From NCBI GenBank assembly GCA_025351065.1, contig JANXWQ010000652.1:1-14018 (forward strand): 14,018 nucleotides of DNA, written 5' to 3'. The notes beneath the pieces were generated by a model. That model was not told where the DNA came from and searched no databases. It worked only from the letters and a program-made list of their open reading frames with translations. Shown here piece after piece: positions 1 through 6,065 of this stretch. Source of the DNA: Chthoniobacter sp. (GTDB lineage Bacteria; Verrucomicrobiota; Verrucomicrobiia; Chthoniobacterales; Chthoniobacteraceae). Positions within the stretch are counted from its first letter, which is position 1; the number at the start of each line of letters is the position of its first letter. The translations under genes and the position numbers were made by a program.

Positions 1-96
1 AATCAGAAATGCCCTCGATTGCTCAAAACCACTGGGTGCCAAGTGCTTCGGTTGTTGCACTTCAAATGTGAACTCACGCTGTAAAATAAGGCTGGC

Positions 97-126
97 GCGT
101 GGCTGTAGGGAACCCGTTGGGTTCCC
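97..126 (+). repeat. Short palindromic repeat, copy 1 (hairpin after the sigma-factor gene)
   Basis: Positions 108-126 form a perfect hairpin: GGGAACCC, a three-base loop GTT, then GGGTTCCC. Together with the bases from 97 it matches 1685-1711 in the opposite orientation (26 against 27 bases, with one substitution and one extra G). It lies 34 bases past the stop codon of the sigma-factor gene on its downstream side. It could therefore help end or stabilise that transcript, although no T-run follows on the minus strand. Two matching copies suggest a dispersed genomic repeat. Confidence 0.6.
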
Positions 127-159
127 CCGATGCTTCTGACACGGTCTCCGAGCGGACGG

Positions 160-801
160 TCACGCCGTGGCCAGCCCGGACTCGCGCAGTTCCCCGAAGG
201 CGAGCGCGGCGGCGCGCAGTTTGCGCATGGCGAGCTCCAGCCGCGTCTTGATGGTGCCGAGCGGGATGCCGGTGTGCGCAGCGATCTGGCGCTGCGAGAG
301 GCCGCGGAAATAGGCGAGCCGCACGGCCTGCTGCTGCGCCTCTGGCAGGTTCGCGATGAGCCGGCCGACGACGGCGGCAGTGTCGCCTTGGGCGGCTTCC
401 TCGTCGGCTCCGCTGTGCATGGCGGCGGCTTCGCTCTCGGTTTCCACGCGGAAACGATCCTGCGCCCGGCCGTAGGCGGCCTTGCGGCGCAAGCGGTCGA
501 TGGCGCGGCGGCGCGCGAGCGTGACGAGCCAGCTCAGCGCCTGGCCTTTGGCGGGATCGTAATTGGCCGCGTGCCGCCAGACTTCCAGCAGGCACTCCTG
601 CACCAGCTCCTCGACATCGCGGTCATTGGCGATGATGCGGCCGATGATCGTGCGCAGGAGCCCGTGGTAGCGGCGGTGGAGCAAGGCGAGCGCGTTTTCG
701 TCGCCGCACTGGATGGCCGCCATGAGCTGCTCGCCAGTGGGTTCGTCGGGCGCGAGCGGACGGGTTTGGTCGATGTGTTGATGGTCGAAGGAGTAAAGCA
801 T
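160..801 (-). CDS. ECF-type RNA polymerase sigma factor (sigma-70 family)
   Basis: A 213-residue alternative sigma factor that would direct RNA polymerase to a small set of promoters. Region 2 lies at about residues 38-107, with the typical run 'DVEELVQECLLEVWRHA' for core binding and -10 recognition and 'ARRRAIDRLRRK' at its end. Region 4 lies at about 146-197 and has the helix-turn-helix 'GLSQRQIAAHTGIPLGTIK' that reads the -35 element. The two are joined by an Ala/Glu-rich linker. Length and layout fit ECF sigmas, perhaps the SigK-like branch, but the subgroup is a guess. No Shine-Dalgarno sequence precedes the ATG. The upstream side is divergent with the kinase-like gene at 1001. Many ECF sigmas are followed by an anti-sigma gene, but only 159 bases remain downstream before the window edge and no anti-sigma start is visible there. 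Confidence 0.93.
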   Translation of the reverse strand: MLYSFDHQHIDQTRPLAPDEPTGEQLMAAIQCGDENALALLHRRYHGLLRTIIGRIIANDRDVEELVQECLLEVWRHAANYDPAKGQALSWLVTLARRRAIDRLRRKAAYGRAQDRFRVETESEAAAMHSGADEEAAQGDTAAVVGRLIANLPEAQQQAVRLAYFRGLSQRQIAAHTGIPLGTIKTRLELAMRKLRAAALAFGELRESGLATA

Positions 802-912
802 GGGTCGTGAGGTTTGGTTCGAGCTTTGTCATTGCCTACCCCGTGCCAGCCGCTCGCTACTCTGAGGCATAGGGTTTGGTTGCGTTAAATGTGTAGAAAA
901 AATCAACAACAC

Positions 913-930
913 TGTCGTTTATTCACGACA
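913..930. promoter_or_regulatory. Operator-like inverted repeat between divergent regulatory genes
   Basis: TGTCGT, six bases, then ACGACA form a perfect 6+6+6 dyad. It sits in the 199-base gap between the divergent sigma-factor and kinase-like genes, 70 bases before the latter's start. The surrounding 802-1000 stretch is more AT-rich than the genes and has no open reading frame of its own that I would call. Size and position suit a dimeric regulator, but a 6-bp dyad could also arise by chance. Confidence 0.25.
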
Positions 931-1000
931 CATAGCCGTCTGTCAGCAGCCCGCTTTTTGCCACAGCCAAAGCCCTCACGCGTCGCGTATCAATTGCCAC

Positions 1001-1660
1001 ATGGATGCCGAACCCGAAATCTCCCTGCCGCGTCTCGCCGCCTTTTTGCGCCAGCACACGCACGACGTGCGCAACGGCCTGAACGCGCTCGATCTCGAAA
1101 CTTCATTCCTCCAAGAACTCGTGACCGACGACGAGGGCCGCGCCTGCCTCGCGCGCCTGCGCCAGCAAGTACGCGGGCTCGCCGGGCAGCTTCGCGCCAC
1201 CGCCGCGCTTTTCCAGGATCCGCAGCCCTGCCGCGCGCCGCTGGCCGCGCGGGAGCTGCTGCTCATCTGGCGCGAGCAGCACGCGGCGCTGCCGGAGCCG
1301 CCCGCCGTCGAGTGGGTGGATGAAAGCGGCGCGGCGCAGGTGAATGTGGACGCGGAAATGATGGCCGCGGTTTTCCGCGAACTCCTGGCCAACGCCCGCG
1401 CCTTTCACGACGGCCTGCCGGCCAGGGCCACGGTGCGCCCCGAGGGCGGGGAGGTCGTCTGCGAACTCCGCGAACCCAAGGCCAAACCCGTCGATACCGC
1501 GGGCTGGGGCCGCCAGATTTTTGCCACGACGAAACGCGGCGGCTACGGTGTAGGGCTCTGGGCGGCGCACCGCCTCATCGCGGCGAACGGCGCGACCATC
1601 ACCCACCGGCAGCAAGATGGCGCCCTGCACACCCGCATCGCGCTTCCCGCGCTGCTGTAG
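1001..1660 (+). CDS. Soluble histidine-kinase-like protein, no sensor domain, atypical ATPase domain
   Basis: A 219-residue cytoplasmic protein without membrane segments. An H-box-like segment 'HDVRNGLNALDLE' carries His21 and starts a two-helix dimerisation unit (about 10-75). A GHKL/HATPase-like domain follows (about 110-219), with an N-box-like 'ELLANARAF' (Asn131) and a good G-box 'GGYGVGLWAAHRLI' (180-193). Where a kinase normally has the DxGxG motif, this protein has 'CELREPK', so the usual ATP-binding Asp is missing. It could be a true but divergent kinase, or a phosphotransfer protein in the manner of ChpT or Spo0B, which also have degenerate ATPase domains. I recall similar proteins in Verrucomicrobia but cannot check. 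Divergence from the ECF sigma gene suggests shared regulation. No Shine-Dalgarno sequence is seen. The start was chosen as the first ATG in frame before the H-box helix. Confidence 0.75.
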   Translation: MDAEPEISLPRLAAFLRQHTHDVRNGLNALDLETSFLQELVTDDEGRACLARLRQQVRGLAGQLRATAALFQDPQPCRAPLAARELLLIWREQHAALPEPPAVEWVDESGAAQVNVDAEMMAAVFRELLANARAFHDGLPARATVRPEGGEVVCELREPKAKPVDTAGWGRQIFATTKRGGYGVGLWAAHRLIAANGATITHRQQDGALHTRIALPALL

Positions 1661-1684
1661 CTAGCTTCCCCCATCCTAGGCGAG

Positions 1685-1711
1685 ACCCAACGGGTTCCCC
1701 TACCGCCACGC
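1685..1711 (-). repeat. Short palindromic repeat, copy 2 (between convergent genes)
   Basis: Read on the minus strand this is the same unit as 97-122, sharing GCGTGGC, GTAGGG and AACCCGTTGGGT in order, with one substitution and one extra G. It fills most of the 52-base gap between the ends of the kinase-like gene (1660) and the DUF1328 gene (1713). The inner hairpin is weaker here (ACCC-AAC-GGGT) than in copy 1. Confidence 0.6.
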
Positions 1712-1712
1712 C

Positions 1713-1883
1713 CTACCCCACCGGCGGCGTGCGCCGCCCGGCCAGCATCGCGACGATAAAGAGCACGATGAAGACGAGAAAGATGATTTTCGCGATGCCC
1801 ACGGCGGTGCCGGCGATGCCGCCGAAACCGAGCACGGCGGCGATGAGGGCGATGATGAGGAAGGTGATGGCCCAGGAGAGCAT
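1713..1883 (-). CDS. DUF1328 family small membrane protein
   Basis: A 56-residue protein. The translation begins 'MLSWAITFLIIALIAAVLGF', continues 'GGIAGTAVGIAKIIF' and ends 'AMLAGRRTPPVG'. This is the typical DUF1328 (YtjA-like) pattern: two hydrophobic helices around a conserved Gly-rich 'FGGIAGTA' turn, then a short basic tail. The length matches the family's usual 50-60 residues. Function is unknown; members are inner-membrane proteins and some have been linked to stress responses. An AAAGGA sequence 10 bases before the ATG is the clearest ribosome-binding site in the window and fixes the start. The gene is divergent from the hybrid kinase at 2070 across 186 bases. Longer reading frames overlapping it in the other two minus-strand frames are Ser/Pro/Arg-rich shadows. 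Confidence 0.93.
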   Translation of the reverse strand: MLSWAITFLIIALIAAVLGFGGIAGTAVGIAKIIFLVFIVLFIVAMLAGRRTPPVG

Positions 1884-1989
1884 GATGGTTGGTTCCTTTC
1901 GGGATTGAGGTTTCGTTGATCAACAGGAGTTCGCCGCGGTGGGCGCGGGTGCGCGGGTGAAAGTGGAAAAACTTTCGCGCGGGCGGGCA

Positions 1990-2016
1990 CCGGTTTTTAC
2001 ATCCGCGAAAAACCGG
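1990..2016. promoter_or_regulatory. Perfect 9-9-9 inverted repeat in a divergent intergenic region
   Basis: CCGGTTTTT, a nine-base spacer, then AAAAACCGG form a perfect inverted repeat. It is 53 bases before the hybrid-kinase start and 106 bases before the DUF1328 start, in the 1884-2069 gap between these divergent genes. The T-rich arms and nine-base spacer look more like a binding site for a dimeric regulator than a terminator. A transcribed hairpin is also possible. Confidence 0.4.
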
Positions 2017-2024
2017 GCGGGCGA

Positions 2025-2054
2025 TTGCCGTTTGCCACAGCGCCACCATAGTCG
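2025..2054 (+). promoter_or_regulatory. Possible promoter of the hybrid kinase gene
   Basis: TTGCCG at 2025-2030 is followed after 16 bases by CATAGT (2047-2052), which overlaps TAGTCG (2049-2054). The TAGTC core recurs in the proposed -10 elements of rpsT and pdhC. The distance to the ATG is only about 15 bases, so the leader would be very short. Tentative. Confidence 0.25.
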
Positions 2055-2069
2055 GGGTCTGCCCGCACC

Positions 2070-4418
2070 ATGAATTGGAAACGCCTCTCCCTCACGCTCA
2101 GCCTCGTCGCCATCGGCATCGGCCTGACGGGCTTTGCCGGCTGGACATTCGGCATCGACGCCCTCACCCGCATCCACCCCGCGTGGGTGACCATGAAGGC
2201 GAACACGGCGCTCTGCCTCATGCTCGCCGGCACGGCGGCGGCGATCTTGCGGGATGAAACGTGCAGCGGACTGCGGCGGCGGCTGGCGCAGGGCTGCGGC
2301 GCGGTGGTGGCCGCGGCCGGGACGCTGACTTTTGCGGAGATCATTTTCGACTGGGACCTGGGCATCGACCAGGCGCTTTTTCACGAATCACTGGCCGGCG
2401 CGGGGCGCTCTTTCCCTGGCCGCATGGGGCCGGCTTCGGCGCTCATTTTCATGCTGCTCGGCGCGGCCATCATGCTGCTGGATGTCCGCACGCGGCGCGG
2501 CGTGTGGCCCGCGCAGTTTTGCGTGGTGGCGGCCTCGGCGCTGAAGCTGGCGGTTTTCCTCTGCTATTTTTACGAGGTCGAGCTGCCGCCTGAGCTGAAG
2601 CCCTACTTCTCGATCGCGCTGCACACGGTCATCGCGTTTTTGCTGCTGTGCGTGGCGCTTTTAATCGCGCGGCCGGAGCGCGGGTTCGTGGCGGTCTTTC
2701 TCGCGGCCAATCCCGGCGGCGAAATCGCGCGCCGCATGCTGCCCACCGCGCTGCTCGTGCCCGCGCTGCTGGGCTGGCTTTTCGTGCTGGGGCGGCAGGC
2801 GGGCTATTTCGGCGAAGGCGTGGCGGTGTCGCTGCTCGCGGCGTCCATCACGGTGATCTTCTCGGGCCTGGTCTGGTGGGCGGCGCGGGCGCTCGGGCGC
2901 AGCGACGCGCAGCGCAGCGCGGCGGAGACCGGGCGCGCCCAGCTCGCGGCCATCGTGGCGTCGTCGGACGATGCCATCGTCAGCAAAAGTCTCGCGGGTA
3001 TCGTGACGAGCTGGAATGAGGGCGCGGCACGGACCTTCGGCTACACGGCGGAGGAAATGATCGGCCAGCCCATCATGCGGATCATTCCTGCGAACCGGCA
3101 GGACGAAGAGCACGAAATCCTGCGGCGGCTGCGCGCGGGCGAGCATCTCGATCATTTTGAAACAGTGCGCGTGACCAAGGACGGACGGTTGATCGACGTG
3201 TCGCTGACCGTCTCGCCCGTGCGCGACGCCGCGGGCGTGATCGTGGGCGCGTCAAAAATCGCGCGCGACATCGCGCAGCGGAAAAAGAGCGAGGCCGAGC
3301 TGCGCGCGGCGCGCGATGCCGCGGAGTCGGCCAACCGCGCGAAGGACGAATTCCTCGCCGCGCTCAGCCACGAGCTGCGCACGCCGCTCACGCCCGTGCT
3401 CATGCTGGCGGCGGACAAGGAGGCGGCGGCGGAACTGCCAGCGGCGGTGCGCGCGGACTTTGCCATGATCCGCAAAAACGTGGAGCTGGAGGCGCGGATC
3501 ATCGACGACCTGCTCGACCTCACGCGCATCACCCACGGCAAGCTGGCGCTGCGCTTCGAGGCGGTCGAGGCGCACGGGCTGATCGCGCACGCGCTCGCCA
3601 TTTTGCGCAGCGACCGGGAGGGGAAAAACATCACCCTCTCGCTCGACCTCGCGGCGGCCGAGCCGCATGTGCGCGGCGACGCCGTGCGGCTGCAGCAGGT
3701 CGTTTGGAACGTGCTCAAGAACGCGATCAAGTTCACGCCCGCAGGCGGGCGCATCGCCATCCGCTCGTGGAATGAGGACGGCCAGTGGCGCGCGGCTTTC
3801 ACCGACAGCGGGCTCGGCATCACCGCGGAGGAAATGCCGCACATCTTCACCGCCTTTGCCCAGGGCCGCGAGGCGGCGGCGTCACGCTTCGGCGGGCTCG
3901 GGCTCGGGCTCTCGATCACCGCGCTGCTCATGCACGAACACCATGGGCGCATCTGGGCGGAAAGCGCGGGCCGTGACCGGGGCGCGACCTTTCACCTCGC
4001 TCTGCCGCTCGCCGCCGCGCCCGCGCCCGGCGCCGCGCCGGCACCCGTGCCGCCCACGCCGACGCTGCGCATCCTGCTCGTGGAGGATCACGACGACACG
4101 CGCGCAGTCATGCAGCGGCTGCTGACGCGCTGGGGCCACGCGGTCACGCTGGCCGCGTCTGTGGCGCAGGCGCGCGCGGCGCTGGCGGGCGGCGTTTTTG
4201 ACCTGCTGCTGAGCGATGTCGGGCTGCCCGACGGCACCGGCCACGAGGTCATCGCCGCGCTGCGCGAAACGTCAGCCGTGCCCGCCGTGGCGATGAGCGG
4301 TTACGGCATGGAGGCCGACATCCGGCGCATCATGGAGGCCGGTTTTGCCGAGCACCTCGTGAAGCCCATCGTGGCCGGGCGGCTGCGCGAACTGCTCACG
4401 CATTTCGCCGCGTCTTAG
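2070..4418 (+). CDS. Membrane-bound hybrid histidine kinase (8 TM - PAS - HisKA - HATPase - REC)
   Basis: A 782-residue sensor kinase with a built-in receiver. Residues 1-275 hold about eight hydrophobic helices (near 8-28, 46-59, 75-93, 121-139, 146-168, 183-200, 222-240, 249-271), of a family I do not recognise. A PAS domain spans about 290-405 ('SSDDAIVSKS...ITSWN-like' fold, ending 'ARDIAQRKKSE'). HisKA has 'LSHELRTPLTP' with the phosphorylated His434. The HATPase domain has the N-box 'NVLKNAIKFTP' (Asn547, Asn551), 'DSGLGI' from 579 and 'GGLGLGLSI' from 608. An Ala/Pro linker leads to a receiver with acidic residues Glu672/Asp673, phospho-acceptor Asp716 in 'LSDVGLPDG', and Lys765 in 'LVKPI'. 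All key residues are present, so it should autophosphorylate and pass phosphate to Asp716 and perhaps onward through an Hpt or ChpT-like protein. The signal is unknown. Its stop overlaps the end of the opposing response-regulator gene. Confidence 0.95.
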   Translation: MNWKRLSLTLSLVAIGIGLTGFAGWTFGIDALTRIHPAWVTMKANTALCLMLAGTAAAILRDETCSGLRRRLAQGCGAVVAAAGTLTFAEIIFDWDLGIDQALFHESLAGAGRSFPGRMGPASALIFMLLGAAIMLLDVRTRRGVWPAQFCVVAASALKLAVFLCYFYEVELPPELKPYFSIALHTVIAFLLLCVALLIARPERGFVAVFLAANPGGEIARRMLPTALLVPALLGWLFVLGRQAGYFGEGVAVSLLAASITVIFSGLVWWAARALGRSDAQRSAAETGRAQLAAIVASSDDAIVSKSLAGIVTSWNEGAARTFGYTAEEMIGQPIMRIIPANRQDEEHEILRRLRAGEHLDHFETVRVTKDGRLIDVSLTVSPVRDAAGVIVGASKIARDIAQRKKSEAELRAARDAAESANRAKDEFLAALSHELRTPLTPVLMLAADKEAAAELPAAVRADFAMIRKNVELEARIIDDLLDLTRITHGKLALRFEAVEAHGLIAHALAILRSDREGKNITLSLDLAAAEPHVRGDAVRLQQVVWNVLKNAIKFTPAGGRIAIRSWNEDGQWRAAFTDSGLGITAEEMPHIFTAFAQGREAAASRFGGLGLGLSITALLMHEHHGRIWAESAGRDRGATFHLALPLAAAPAPGAAPAPVPPTPTLRILLVEDHDDTRAVMQRLLTRWGHAVTLAASVAQARAALAGGVFDLLLSDVGLPDGTGHEVIAALRETSAVPAVAMSGYGMEADIRRIMEAGFAEHLVKPIVAGRLRELLTHFAAS

Positions 4419-5052
4419 CCGCCGACGGCAGGTCACGGGCCACAACCGCGTGCATGCACTCCGGGCAGATGCCATGCGAAAAATCCGTGCCCGTGTGCTC
4501 GTGGATGTAGGCCTCGATTTCCTGCCAGTAGTCGCCGTCGTCGCGCACTTTTTTGCAATACATGCAGATGGGCAGCAGGCGCTTGAGCTGGCGCAATTCG
4601 TCGAGCGTTTTTTCCAGTTCGGCGATGCGCTCGGCCAGCCCCGCCTCCAGCGCCAGCACGCGCTCGCCGCTGCGCATGCGGGCGAGCAATTGGGCGGTGT
4701 CGGCGGGCTTGCTGAGAAAATCGTCCGCCCCCGAGGCGAAGGCCGTGAGCACATCCTCCGCCGAGTCGCGCGCCGAGACCATGATGACGTAGATGTAGTG
4801 CGGATACGGAATGGTGCGCAGCGCACGGCAGACGTGCAGGCCGTCGAGCCGCGGCATCTCCCAGTCGAGCAGCACGATGGCAGGCGGGTCGGGCTGCATC
4901 AGGATGTCGAGCGCCGCCTGGCCGTCGCGCGCGACCGTGGTAGCATAGCCGTGGCGCTGGAGGAGGAAGACGAGCGCTTTTTGCGTGCGCTCGTCGTCCT
5001 CCACGACGAGCACGCGCACGGGTGGCTTCGAAATTGCGGGCTCGGTTTTCAT
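4396..5052 (-). CDS. Response regulator with C-terminal coiled coil and zinc-ribbon-like CxxC...CPEC module
   Basis: A 218-residue protein. The receiver domain (about 12-130) has Asp19/Asp20, phospho-acceptor Asp63 in 'LLDWEMPRLDG', Ser93 and Lys115 in 'LSKPAD'. A short coiled coil follows ('AGLAERIAELEKTLDELRQL', 138-157). The C-terminal module has Cys163 and Cys166 ('PICMYCKKVRDD'), then 'YWQEIEAYI', His193, and Cys196 and Cys199 ('FSHGICPEC'). This module is familiar from the ends of many PAS, GGDEF and receiver proteins and probably binds a metal, but its role is not known to me. There is no DNA-binding domain, so output is likely by protein contact. The frame stays open upstream to 5364; ATG 5052 was chosen because the receiver begins right after it and the extension is Arg/Pro-rich shadow. 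It overlaps the hybrid-kinase gene tail to tail by 23 bases, making a phosphorelay pairing plausible. Confidence 0.93.
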   Translation of the reverse strand: MKTEPAISKPPVRVLVVEDDERTQKALVFLLQRHGYATTVARDGQAALDILMQPDPPAIVLLDWEMPRLDGLHVCRALRTIPYPHYIYVIMVSARDSAEDVLTAFASGADDFLSKPADTAQLLARMRSGERVLALEAGLAERIAELEKTLDELRQLKRLLPICMYCKKVRDDGDYWQEIEAYIHEHTGTDFSHGICPECMHAVVARDLPSAAKTRRNA

Positions 5053-5138
5053 CACGTCAAGGGAATCGCACGCCCGCTCCGGCGTGGACGCCCCGGCGCG
5101 GCCGCGGGGCAAAAAAAAGACGCCGGGAATCGAGGTCG

Positions 5139-5564
5139 CTATTCCACCGCACCGTAGGCCGCGGGTTTGTAAACGGACCGCACCACGAGGCCGAGGACGA
5201 TGCCCTGGAGCACGCCGCTGAGCATCCATTTCCAGACGATCTCGAGCGTGAGCGGCTCGACGGCGTAGGAGATGAGCGTGTTCGCCTGGCTGAACAGGCC
5301 CATGCAAAGCCCGTAGATGACGGCGCATTTGCGGCCGCCGGTGGCGGCGAAACCTTTCGCCCAAATCAGCACGAAGGTGACGGCGGCGAGGAGCTGCCCG
5401 GCGCAGAGCCAGCCCATGTGCGCCTGCATTTCCTCGTCGGTGCGCCAGAGGTGCATGGTGGCTTTATAGACGGGCTCCATCCACAGGCCGTGGATGAGGA
5501 AGTCGGTGCAGAAGATGGCGGCAAAGGCGGCGACGATGGCGAGGAGGAGGCGTTGGGGGTTCAT
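5139..5564 (-). CDS. Conserved small membrane protein, four predicted helices
   Basis: A 141-residue protein that I do not recognise with certainty. Four hydrophobic segments are visible at about 7-27, 50-72, 80-102 and 106-132. Between the first two is the polar loop 'EPVYKATMHLWRTDEEMQAH'. The architecture and the 'LIHGLWMEPVY' stretch recall DUF1761-like or related uncharacterised families of similar length, but this is only a resemblance. No catalytic motif is evident. It lies 86 bases upstream of the response regulator on the same strand, so co-transcription is possible. The gap holds an A8 run (5111-5118, T8 on the coding strand) without a convincing hairpin. No Shine-Dalgarno sequence precedes the ATG. 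On its upstream side it is divergent from rpsT. Confidence 0.75.
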   Translation of the reverse strand: MNPQRLLLAIVAAFAAIFCTDFLIHGLWMEPVYKATMHLWRTDEEMQAHMGWLCAGQLLAAVTFVLIWAKGFAATGGRKCAVIYGLCMGLFSQANTLISYAVEPLTLEIVWKWMLSGVLQGIVLGLVVRSVYKPAAYGAVE

Positions 5565-5660
5565 GGGTTTTTTTGCGCGGGATGCGGTGGAAAAGTAGAG
5601 CCCGTCGCGCGGCGGTGCGGAAGGCGGAAGTGCGGACGCGCGCGGCTGGCATCGCGCGGC

Positions 5661-5688
5661 TTGACAGGCCCGCCGCCGCCGCTAGTCT
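5661..5688 (+). promoter_or_regulatory. rpsT promoter
   Basis: A consensus -35 TTGACA (5661-5666), a 16-base spacer and a -10 TAGTCT (5683-5688, TAnnnT type) precede rpsT. Transcription would start near 5695, leaving a leader of about 20 bases with no Shine-Dalgarno sequence. Position and match are good for a housekeeping sigma-70 promoter. Confidence 0.65.
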
Positions 5689-5715
5689 GTCGGCCCTTTT
5701 ACAAAAACCACCCAC

Positions 5716-5979
5716 ATGGCCAACACCAAATCCGCTGCCAAACGCGCCCGTCAAACGACCCGCCGCACCGCCACCAACCGCCGCGCGCTGACTGCGGTGA
5801 AAACCCAGCTCAAGGGCTTGCGCGAAGCGGTCCAAGGCACCGACAAGGCCAAGGCCAAAGCGGCGGCTGCGACCTTCGTCTCGACGATCGACAAGGCGGC
5901 GAAAGCCGGCCGCGTCCATCGCAACGCCGCCAACCGCCAGAAGAGCAAGGCGAACAAGGCGCTCGCCAAGCAGGCGTAA
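5716..5979 (+). CDS. rpsT: 30S ribosomal protein S20
   Basis: An 87-residue, Lys/Ala/Arg-rich protein that binds 16S rRNA in the body of the small ribosomal subunit and helps its assembly. The start 'MANTKSAAKRARQTTRRTATN' is the S20 signature, and the C-terminal 'GRVHRNAANRQKSKANKALAK' segment matches the conserved 'AANRKSRL'-type region. Length is normal for S20 (about 85-90). The gene stands alone, as rpsT often does, with its own promoter at 5661-5688 and an intrinsic terminator at 6005-6043. The leader has no Shine-Dalgarno sequence, although a ribosomal protein gene should be strongly expressed. This suggests SD-independent initiation is normal in this organism. Confidence 0.97.
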   Translation: MANTKSAAKRARQTTRRTATNRRALTAVKTQLKGLREAVQGTDKAKAKAAAATFVSTIDKAAKAGRVHRNAANRQKSKANKALAKQA

Positions 5980-6004
5980 AAGTCGCCCACATCCCGTTTT
6001 CACT

Positions 6005-6043
6005 AACCCGGCTCCGCTTCGGCGGGGGCCGGGTTTTGTTTTT
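6005..6043 (+). terminator. Intrinsic terminator of rpsT
   Basis: A GC-rich stem (AACCCGGCTCCGC at 6005-6017 with 6022-6035, one bulged G) is closed by a TTCG tetraloop and followed by TTTTGTTTTT-type sequence to 6043. It begins 26 bases past the rpsT stop. On the other strand the hairpin is followed by AGTGAAAA, so it is mainly one-directional and not a clear terminator for the convergent PilZ-like gene. Confidence 0.85.
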
Positions 6044-6065
6044 CCTACAAAAGCCCGATCCCTCG

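Noticed and set aside
74..595. Minus-strand frame of 173 codons overlapping the sigma-factor gene
   Set aside because: Arg/Ala/Pro-rich shadow in a different frame of the sigma gene. It is not an anti-sigma factor: no membrane helix or zinc motif.
1914..1925. GTTGATCAAC palindrome upstream of the DUF1328 gene
   Set aside because: A 10-base palindrome with no second copy in a promoter and no supporting context; likely chance.
1543..2049. Two longer minus-strand frames (1543-2049 and 1700-1990) overlapping the DUF1328 gene
   Set aside because: One is His/Arg-rich and the other Ser/Pro-rich, as expected from frame-shifted reading of the DUF1328 gene, which has a clear family match and ribosome-binding site.
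5101..5138. A8 run (T8 on the minus strand) after the four-helix membrane protein gene as an intrinsic terminator
   Set aside because: The sequence before the T-run on the minus strand does not form a convincing hairpin.
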